A stretch of DNA of 64,000 nucleotides, taken from contig NW_024037075.1 in NCBI RefSeq assembly GCF_015706575.1, positions 11,159,746 through 11,223,745 of the forward strand. Direction: 5' to 3'. The translations under genes and the position numbers were made by a program. How positions within the stretch are numbered: position 1 is the first letter of the stretch; the number at the start of each line of letters is the position of its first letter. The DNA is from Patiria miniata (lineage: Eukaryota > Echinodermata > Asteroidea > Valvatida > Asterinidae). Below the pieces are notes generated by a model that worked only from the letters and a program-made list of their open reading frames with translations, was not told where the DNA came from and did not search any database. Of the stretch, positions 1 through 11,000 are shown piece after piece.

Positions 1-2002
1 ATTGTTCCGAGTACACGCACACGAGTGTCTTTCAGAAGGCTTTAGATATTCCATTAGCTGTTTTCCAAATAAACGAGTTCTCCCATGGATGGAAGAATTA
101 GAACACTCCCAAGCCTGCCTCTATCATCAGTGCCTATGACTTTTCTTTCTTTCTTTAGGTTCCCTGAACTGACCATGGAAGTATAGCCATGCTGCGGTGA
201 GGCCTTAAAGGGAAAATACAACATTTGCAAACATCGAAAAATAAAACTACCAAGTTTTTACGAAAAACCTTACTAGTATGTTGATAAATGACAGTCTAAA
301 GCATCCTGTAAAACTATGGTACCTGGTGTGAAGACATTTTCAAGAAAATGGTATTTTTGTATACATTTCCAACGGTGGTCGGCCGACCACCGTTTGAAAA
401 ACCTGACTATTTTTCAACTACTTGCTCCAAATTTACCATTTGTTTCAGTCCAAATTGTGTTTGCTATTGATTACATGTTCATGAACGGGTGCAGGCCAGC
501 TAGACTGGTTCCTTTACCTTACAATTTTTGGCATCTAAAAATTGATCCATTTCATCTTTAGTGGATTCAGGGAACCAGACTACGTGAAATTTGTTTGGTT
601 TTTCCAGCATTTTCGGACACAACACTTCAAACATGTCAGTGTAACAATAGGCCTATTTGATCTGTTATACTAACCCCTCAACTATAGTTCATTTCTGAAA
701 ATTACAGCGAAAGCCAATGATGTACATTCCCTTAAAGTATACGAGTCTTGCAGATTTCTTTCTTACACAGAATGTAACTGAAAATTTAAGCCGCAAACAC
801 GCATCCATCAATGATCCCTGTATTGTAAACTTATTCCATCTCCTGACCATAAGTGCATGTAACAGTATTCCCTTATTGTACATGTACACCTTGCCTACGT
901 AATCAGACCTCTATTGTTCCCTGACCACCCCTTGTGGGCCCCATCGTGCACCCCTATGGGTGACTGGCCACTCACTCAGTGTTGGTGGTGAATAATAGCT
1001 TATTAGGCCCGACGATGCATTCTCTGTAGCTGTGTCATAAGTTGGGATCATCATTGTGCTGCGGATGACGATGCGAACAAACTGACACCATCACTTCCTG
1101 GTACAACGTCTCAAGCATCTTTCGTCTAGAGTGTCTTCCTCATTATAACTTCAGAAAAAGATTCGGAAATTCAATTTGGCTGAGTACTCTGGCCAGAGAT
1201 GTTGTACGGGGAATTCAGTCGTTTTTACTGATGCCAGTTTCTGGTGTGAAATCTACAATAGCATCAAGACATTTCGCTGCGTGAAAGGAAAACTCTCTTC
1301 CACAATTCTCCCAGGACGGTCTCATCAGTTACATTCCAGCAAGAACCTTACTCCTTCTTGTGACGGAGGAACCCTTGTTTCGTCGTATTCGGAATTTAAC
1401 CTCATCTCAGAACGAGTATCGAGTCTGGAGCTGTGAGATTTGTGATGACTTGCGAGAAATAACTCGGTCATCTCTCCTAGGGAATATATCACATCTCCAT
1501 GATCAACTCAACAACAGAGGAAACACATTAGTTTTCTTACATGTTGACATCGCGTTTAGTTAGCAAACCGAGAACATTACTCAACCATTGAACCCCAAAT
1601 CGTATATTGCTTGTCAGTGTCTTCAGCAAAGTGTAGGCCTCAGTGGAACAACACTCAGTGACCCCGGGTCACAGAGTAAATCCTTTTGTACCGCGAGCTC
1701 TGCGTGGTGCTTGGCCGGCTGTACGTGCCGGATCGCGGGGATCCTTGAGGCTTGATGCTGCCAACAAGTTGTTTAGGCCTACTGATTGTACATGTACATA
1801 ATGTACATTTGCTAGGATCATTCATAGAGCAAGGAACAACGATCGCACAGACAACCTTGGTCCATGGTTCCGAGAGATTGGGTTACACAGGAACTAGTCA
1901 TGCAAGTTTAAGCCCATGCACCAAAACAATAATAACTGTACTCTATATGCGCGGTGAGTCAACTTAACCTTTATACAAGTAAGCAGAATAAAACCCCTCT
2001 AA
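1..2002 (+). other. 5' flank of the LRP-like gene
   Basis: No domain-bearing exon recognised. Open frames of 60-86 aa (for example 1176-1436) have no family resemblance. The promoter of the LRP-like gene probably lies here; no clear TATA box or initiator could be fixed. Confidence 0.55.
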
Positions 2003-2075
2003 ATGGCTCCTTTGCTGTCACCGTGGTTACTAGTGATGCTTGGAATGGCTGATGTGTATTTCGATGGAACAAAAG
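2003..2075 (+). CDS. LRP-like gene exon 1: signal peptide
   Basis: Encodes MAPLLSPWLLVMLGMADVYF and a few more residues: a short leader with a hydrophobic core typical of a signal peptide, with cleavage likely near MADV. It ends in phase 1 at AAAAG|GTAAG. The next exon supplies CC to complete an Ala codon. A 5' untranslated exon could exist upstream but is not visible. Confidence 0.85.
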
Positions 2076-5000
2076 GTAAGATGATGGTGTCTTTAAAAAT
2101 ACAGTTTCATTAGACAGTAATCGGTCATGTCCTAAAGTGGAAATTGCATTGGTTCAAGTTGCTTCTTTCAAAGCAACCTAACCAAAATGTATCCACGTTA
2201 TTGTTTACTAAACTAATTTTTACACCATTTTGACTCAAATGCAGTACGTTACTGGAGGCCATTACAAGGGCGGATCTAGAACCCCCTTTTTGGGGGGGGG
2301 CAAAAAAATTTTTTTTGTGTCTCCCAAAAAGTGGGTCAAAAAATTACGGCGTGGGGTTCGGGGCCCGCTCAAAGGCCCGAATTTTTTTTGGATTCTCGAT
2401 CGATGCTCTGTGGTGCGATCTGAGGCAATTTCTGACCACTTTAGGCCAAAAAAAAAAAAGTCTCCGGTTTCTGGTATGGAGCTTGCCCCAAAAGTGGTGC
2501 GGCGACGCGGCTTTTTTTTTTTTTTTTACCTGTTTTTTTTTTTTTTTTTGGCTTCAAATGTCGGCTGATGACTGCAAATGGTGCCCGACTAAACTTAGTG
2601 CAAATATATGGGAGTCCAGAGAGGCCACATAAAGCTTATTCTCGATCATAACCCCATCTAAAAACACGTTAAAATTGTGCAGCAGCAGGATTCCAGTCAA
2701 ACCAGTGAGTTTGGCAGTTTTGAGACATCATCTTGTATTGAAAAAAAACTTTTTCATTTTGCCGACGCGCATGGCTACGGCGACGCGCGCGCATACCAGA
2801 AACCGGAGACTTTTTTTTTTGGCCTTAGCCAATGTTTTTTGAGGAAAAGATGGTGGTGTACTCATTGCCTGCCTTTATTGCGACGTCACATAAAAAAAAA
2901 AAAAATTGGTTTCGGTGTTGTTTTTTTTGGGGGGGGGGCATGGCCCCCTTCCCCCCCCCCCCCCTGGATCCGCCCTTGGGCCATTACAGTGGTCAAATAG
3001 AGACCAAAGACTCACAATAATTATTTCTGCGAATCTATTTGAAATTGCAGCCAACACTATTGTTGAAGCTAGAGGGGAGTCCATCTGTTCCTATCGGATC
3101 GACAACGAAACTAAGCTGCTCACAAATCCCGTCTGTTTCCTTGATGATCAAGACTTCGTGGTTGCTTTGGCAACGGATGCAAACGAAAACATCATCTTCT
3201 TCTCTGATATTATCAGTGGGAAGCTGTTTAAGTACAGACGTGACCAGGCTCAGCCTGCGCAACTGTTGTATGGACTGGGTAGCGTTGAAGGTGAGGACAC
3301 TGCAAATGAGAGAGTTACTTATCATTATTTATTTGTCTATTGTAATCTTTTACGAGAGTAGTTAATTTCAGTTTAATAAACTGCTTGCCAAAGGAATGCT
3401 CAATGATGTACTTGAAAGATATTTGGGAAATTACTTGAAAGATAGACGCCCCCCTCCCCCCCCCCCCCCCCAAAAAAAAACCCGTAACAAGCCTTGCCTA
3501 GTCGAGGTGGATTTGGCAGGAGGTCTAAATTTAGGATAAACATTTTGAAATTGTATACATGTAAAATCGGTCAATCAGTCAGTGACCGTAGTCGGCTGGC
3601 TCATTGCAGGAAAGAAAGTAATTAAAGCAAGTTAGTAAACTAGCACTGGCAAGCAAGCAAATCAAACCATCCAGAAAGCCAGTCGATCTGTCAGCCATGC
3701 AGCCACAAGCAGCAAAGTAACGAGCGAACAACCCTTATTAACCGAGCAAGCAATCGAGGTATCATCCAACACCAATCAACCCGTATGGCTTCTGACCGAT
3801 CGACCTAGACACTACAAATAAAATGACCAACTTATCAAACGAATGTCAGACAAGTCGACCGTTGAGCCAACTCGACTCGGGACAAGTCGACCGTTGAGAC
3901 AACTAACGAATCAACCATGTAACCAACCCACCATCCCATTCTCCTCCAGGTGTTGCTGTTGACTGGCTGGCCAAGAATCTTTACTGGACAGACTTTCAGT
4001 TGAATCACATCTGCGTGTCTCGATATGACGGAAACAATCGAGCGATCATCGTCAGCGATGACGTGCTAAACCCAAGGGGAATCGTTACCGAACCTTTCGA
4101 TGGGTAAGATTTTTTTCTACAAGTGTATAATTCAAAGACGCGTGATGGCAGTTTTAAAGGAGTTTTTGTTTCATAAACTTGCCTTCTGATCTAAGCTTGC
4201 TAGGTGATGACATTCATGGCGAGATGAGAGACGGATACCGGCCTTAAAAGCTAACTAGTTCAAGTGCTGACTCGCTAAGTAGTTTATTAACTATAGCATT
4301 ACATCGTTATCAAAATTATGGTGTTCTTTCTTAAGGTTACTTTTCTGGGCCGATCTAAGAGGCGTGTCCGACCAAGAGGGGCGTATAGAGCGAAGTGACA
4401 TGGACGGCACAGCACGGTTTGCCATCGTGGACAACGATCTAGTCTCCCCTAGCGGACTAGTCATAGACTTCCAAGAGAAAAGGTATTTGAAAGATGCATA
4501 TGTGGAGACGATAACTCAAGAACAACACAGTGCACTGAATTGAAATCTGGTTCAATAACTGTTCGGGATATAGGACACAAAATCAACGGGAACCCTTGAA
4601 GAATAAATTTAATATGATTTAAAGAACATACAGTTTATTAAAATTCAATCCGAATTCAAGTGAACAAAAATAAAGCACTCTGTGGAGACGATAACTCAAG
4701 AAAAAAACATATTGCACTGAATTGAAATTTCGTCCAATAATTGTTCAGGATATAGGACACAAATGTTTCGAAAATCGACGGGAACACTTGAAGAATAAAT
4801 TTAATATGATTTTAAGAAAATACAATTTATTAATCGGGAAAAATTCAATTCGAATTCGAGTCGCTTTAAATTGAACAAAAATTAAGCACTCTTTCTCGAG
4901 ACGATAACTCAAGAAAAACACATTGCATTGAATTGAAAATACGTCCAATAATTGGTCGATATATGGGACACAAAATGTTCGACGGGAACCATTGAAGAAT

Positions 5001-8000
5001 AAATTGATTATGATTTATAAAGGAAATACAGTGTACTAATCGCGAAAAATTTAATTCGAATTCGAGTCACTTTTAATGGAACAAAATTAAAGCACTCTTT
5101 GTGGAGATGATAACTTAAGAAAAACACATTGCACTGATTTGAAACTGCGTCCCATTATTGACTGTAATATACGACACAATCCATTTCAAATTCGACAGAA
5201 ACTGTTGAAGAAAAAAATGTAAACAAAAACAAAAACTACAGTGTGTAAGGGCACTCCCGTACATTTTACCAACGTCAATTTCTTCAAAAAGAGGGCGCAC
5301 TACACAAACTCAATGCGACACTGTTGCTGTGAAAGAAGAATGATGAAATTTGGAGTAAACCTCTTGAGTAATGGTGAGAGATTCGCGTTCGTGGTCCTGC
5401 GAAGAATTAGCTGTTATCCATTAGCAACTCAGCTTTGCATTAATAAACTGCATTACAGCTACACTCTTCTGAACATCAAACAACAAAACAAGTTTAAAAC
5501 GGCGCCATTGGTACCTTCCTCACTGCGAGAAACCATGGAAGATTTGATTATTTTTACTATTACATTGTCTTTGTTTTGCAGATTGTACTTTGCTGATCGA
5601 GGAACCGACAAAATCGAGTCAGTGACCTACGACGGGCAAGACCGAAGGGTTCTCTACCAACAGATTGGCGCCGACTTCTTTGGCATTACAATCCATGGAG
5701 TAAGTTGATGCATATACAGGGTAATGTAATACATGTATCGTACATACAGGGTGAGTAAAAAAAAACAGAACCCAAACACCATAAAATATATTTCATATTT
5801 CATAAATATGTAGCACCAAAAATAATAATGACTGGAAAGCCCATTTTAAAAAGTACTTTTGGATGAAAAAATGACTGAAATTGCTCAATCCGTTCAAAGA
5901 ATATCACCATTTAAACACAATGACCCAAAAACCTGTCTCGTCCCAAAAAAAAAAGCAATTCATTTTGTGTTTTGACTGTTTGGAACAACAAAGAAAATGA
6001 CACAGAATACTTGTTTCAACAACTGTCACCAACTGTAGTACACAAACAACCCTGGCTAGGCAAACAATATGATTTATAAAATGTACTTTTTTAAAAGCAC
6101 GGGCCTTCAAAGGGATTCTGTTGAATATTTTTAACGTTTAAACCGAGATTTTATCGCTGGTGATGTTTGAAGACAACAAATTGCGACAACGATTTTTGAA
6201 ATCGCATTTTTTGGACGAGACAGGTTTTCGGGTCATTGTGTTTAAATGGTGATATTTTCTGAACGGATTGGCCAATTTCAGTCATTTTTTCATCTAAAAG
6301 TACCTAATGAAATTGGCTTTCCAGTCATTATTATTTTTGGTGCTAAATATTTTTTTTTAAATATAAAATATAATTTTTGGGGTTTTGGTTCCGCTTTTTT
6401 TGACTCACCCTGTAGTTATGGTGTCAACTTAAAATACACCATCCAGCTTAGCTGACGGATGCGCCAACAATCTGCCCAAACCTAATTTTTTTTTGAAATA
6501 AAATTGAGTTCAGAGGCCTCCTCTGCTAACGAGCATGGCTGGAGTGCCTTACCGGAATATAGATTCCTTTCCGGCCCTTAGGGCCTATATTACCTGTTGT
6601 ATGACTTTCCAGGTGTTGTTTCTGTCTCTGACTGCTTTAAAAATGTCCCAAATTCCATGGCTTTCATATATAACCTCAAGAAATAGTTTTCTCTCACCCT
6701 CTAAATGTAAATAAGGCCAAAAAACAAGTCTCCGGTTTCTGGTATGCGCGCGCGTCGCCGTAGCCATGCGCGTCGGCAAAATGAAAAGTTTTTTTTTTCA
6801 ATGAAAGATGATGTCTCAAAACCGCCAAACTCACTGGATTGACTGGAATCCTGCTGCTGCACAATTTTAACGTGTTTTTAGATGGGGTTATGATCGAGAA
6901 TAAGCTTTATGTGGCCTCTCTGGTCTCCCATAATATTTGCACTAAGTTTAGTCGGGCACCATTTGCAGTCATCAGCCGACATTTGAAGCAAAAAAAAAAC
7001 AGGTAAAAAAAAAAAAAGCCGCGTCGCCGCACCACTTTTTGGGCAAGCTCCATACCAGAAACCGGAGACTTTTTTTTTTGGCCTAATGTTATCTTTTTTT
7101 TTAAGGATGTTCTGTACGCCACAGTGTGGCAGTCTACGGAGGCCGATGGGAAGATCATGGCCATCACCTACCAAGGTGTCAATGAGGGCCAGGTCCTGCA
7201 AACCTTAGAGCATACAGGCCAAGCCTTGGGAATAACTACGGAGGATATGGCTTACCAACCAAGACGACTGAATGGATTAACGGGTAAGTTTACTTGGAAA
7301 TTCTCGTACCAAATCTCTAACAGGGAGATCTAGTTTCTTAGTGTTTTGGAGATTTTAAACATTTTAGAAGTAAGGTAAAATGATTTAGCATTGCCCAGTT
7401 ATGATATTTGTTTGGTGAAACCACAATTTTGTATTTTTGGTCTAATATAATGGTAATCTTTACAGAGAATAGTCCATTTCAATATTTTTTTTAAAATATG
7501 CTTTCCAAAGGAGCCCTCACATTGAAATTACATGAAAATAAACTTAGACCATCACAAATAAAAGCGCTGATACAAGAAAAGTGGACAGAAAATAATATAC
7601 AAAATATTACACAAAACATAAATGTAAAACAAGATCCATTAAAAACAAACGACTCCGATTACTTGATGGCGCTGATGTTGATTGTGGAAGCCGGCTGAAT
7701 TACCCGGACCAAAGGATAGAGACACGCCTACTAATGTCAGTCACGTGATGAATCTAACAGGTGCGTGTGGTGGCCTGAATGGCGATTGTGACCATCTATG
7801 CTTGCCAACCAGCGCAGCCAGACGAGCCTGTGGATGCCGAACAGGGTACCGACTCGCTGACGACGGGGTCTCGTGTGTAACCGGTGAGTTTGGTGTTCTT
7901 GCGCATTGTAATTAACCTGAAGGACATCTGCTCTTTTAGATTCCCCTTGTCCCTATCCCGTAGTCTTCTGATCGTGGGGCACCCCTTGAAGACTTGTCAA

Positions 8001-11000
8001 CCAGCTTCCTCCATCCATCTCGATCCTCTGACTTTCTCAGGGAGTCACTCAGCGCGTTTAGATCAAGATTTACCAAATATTCTTTGCTGTTGAATGTGGA
8101 TAAATACAACATTAAGTGGGCCATAAAAAGCTAGTTAAAGTAGGATAATAGAGGATGCAAAAAATGAGATTGCTATGATAATGTCCAAAGAGAAAATACA
8201 ATGACGGTTTAAGACGCATCAACGTCTTTCAAACGATAAATCTGTCGTTGAAATTTCTTTAAAATGATCTTCAGAATCGCGGCAGGCTTGATGCAAAAAC
8301 ACGAAGGTAATCCCTCTGTCGAACGGTCAGAAGATTTTCCTAAAAAGAAACGATAACAATCCTCATAATTTTTTATAAGAAACGAAATCTGGGCAATCAC
8401 TTCTTCTGTTAATCTGCAGACTACAGCGACGAGCGTTTCTTCCTTGTTGTTGACTCCTCCCTCAACACCATCTTCCAAATCGACGCGTCCACCGACAGCC
8501 ACGATATCGCAGCCTTAGCCATAGACGATCTGGTTTTCCCAGTATCCTTGGCCTATGACCATGTGGAGGGTATGGTGTACTGGACTGATCGGGCGCTTTC
8601 GGCTATCCGTAGGGCTAAGCTGGACGGATCTATGACGGAGAGTGTGCTGATTGGGAATATCAACGGTAGGCCCGTCCTTTCTTCTAGGAATATTGGATTG
8701 AGCCAGGCACTTGTCGAAATTTTTGTTTTTAGGGAAGCAACGACAACGTACCCCCGCCCCCCCCAAAAAACCGCCCTCCTGTGGCGAATTGTATGTTATG
8801 TGTAAATTCCATTGACAAACCCAAGACAACGAGATGCCACTGAATTTTAAGCACGTGCTCGATACTACAAAAGTTTGATAGGGGTTTCCTCAGGAAACTC
8901 GTAAAATGTACTAAAAGTGTAACAGAGTTTTGAAGTTTTTTGATGACCGATTATACACCATGACAGAGTTGAGATCAAAGTATGTTAACTTGTCCGTCGT
9001 GTCTGATGTATTCTTCTCTTATCCAGACCCGGGTGGTCTTGCCCTGGATACGAGGCGACGACTCGTGTACTGGACCGACGAGGACAAGAACGAGATTGGT
9101 GTGGCGAGCATAGATTTCGGGGCCAGGGTTTTCATCGACCAAGATCTTGACGAGCCCCGCGCTATCGCTGTCGACTTGCTGAATGGGTGAGTCAACTAGT
9201 CAGAGTTTGGGAGGGAGGAAGAGTGGAGGGGAATCGGGATGAAAACAGTAGAAACATAAGCAGTGGCTCTGGTGAGATGTGAACCGTAATCCTGCAGATT
9301 GGAGTACTTAGTTTGCTAGTCCCATCACTTTTAATGTGCATTGGAAATGGGTCAAGTGTATTTCTTTAAGAGTCCAGTATATACTGCGCCTATTATTATA
9401 GACTCCAAGGCATCAGTGGTTTACCTTGCAGCCAATGTAAAAACATGGGTCTAGAAGGGTATTGGCATCATAATAATTACGATTGACCATTTAGACCATA
9501 GCATACATATCATCACGATCATACTTATAGATTGTGTGTTGTGCACTTTTCCTTCCAGTGACGTGTATTGGACAGACTGGGGCGCGGTGGCCAAGATTGA
9601 GCGTGCGTCACGTGACGGCACTAACCGAGAAGTCCTAGTGGATCAGGAACTTGGATGGCCCAACTGCCTGGCATTAGACTCACAAAGTAAGTTCCAAGAT
9701 GGAAACAGTAGTAAAGACTCTGTGAATACAGTAGGGCCAGCTTGATGCAAGAATTTTCTCATCTACACATGGAAATTTAAGCTCTTAATTCTAAGAAACG
9801 TTTCTGGATTTAAGAACTTCTGGTCCCACATTTATTTTTCTGAAACTCAGATGAAGTGATGTACTGGTGCGATGCGCTGCGTGATCGCATCGAGATGTCA
9901 GACATGGACGGTGGCAATCGCATCACCCTGGTGGAATTCATCGAAGAGGTGCACCCGTTCTCTCTTGTAATCTACGGTGACTACGTCTACTGGACTGATT
10001 GGCTGAGGCACAGGCTAACGAGGGCCGACAGGTGGACGGGGCAAGGGTTGGAGGAAGTGGGGAAAGAGGAGTTCTTGCGGATGCAGGGACTTGTTGCATT
10101 TGAAACTGCGGACATCTTTGAGGAAGGTAGGAACACACACACAACACTTCAAAATGATACAAGTCAGCTTCTATAATTGCTGTACTTTGTTGTACTAATA
10201 GTAAAGTAACAATACATTTTGTAATTTGATACGTTTCAACGCACTACTGACTTTTTACCTCACAAACTTCTCTTGTCTTAGCAAGAAACATGTAACTCAT
10301 TCTGAAGGTTATTTCCCCTTTCAATGCCTTCTTGAATCGTTTAGCAATTACAAAATCTGGTCCAAAATTTGATAACAAATGAACTTTTTGCAAGGAAAAA
10401 AGGTTCAATTGATAAATCCATCGTGGACTTATCGTGGTTTTAAGCCCACCGCATCTATAAATGCAGTCTTTTGACACCTCTTCTGACCCTCAATTCATTG
10501 CTTTCTCATCTCTTGTCTGCTTATCCAGCCACAAACTTTAATTGAAAATGAAATAAAATCGTTGGCCATTAATCAACTTTGGATGATTTTTGTTTTCGTC
10601 ATTAGAATCTCCGGTGACGGAAGGTGGATCAGAAGTCACTGACTACGTACCCGCCTCGCCTACGACAACTGCCTCGCCTCCTATGAATGGCGCCCTCAAC
10701 CTCACCGTGATCATCGCCGCCGCTGGGGGCGGGCTTGCCTTGCTTGTGGTCATCGTCCTTGTCGTCTGCTGTGTGGTGAAATGTGCGCGATCAAAAGGCG
10801 GCAGGTAAGCTAAAAATAGGTTGCAAAAAATAAACGAATAATCAAAAAATACAAAACAAATTACTATTAATATGGCTTATTATGGCTACCGGTAAAATCG
10901 TTCTGACGCATCAATTAGGATATTTAGTTTCCTTTCCATTAACTGAATTTACAATTTGTACCCTCCTTTTTCCTGTTGAATTAGGGGCCCAGATGACCAC

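Larger units (their letters stand above)
2076..3050 (+). other. intron 1 of LRP-like gene
   Basis: The intron is 975 nt, of which 714 nt is an inserted hAT-type element with a Harbinger-type MITE nested in it. The acceptor is TTGCAG at 3045-3050. Open frames here are translations of transposon sequence and homopolymers, not genes. Confidence 0.8.

Noticed and set aside
2230-3000. Overlapping open frames of over 100 aa on the + strand
   Set aside because: They translate the hAT and Harbinger MITEs and their A/T/G/C runs; phenylalanine and lysine runs show this.
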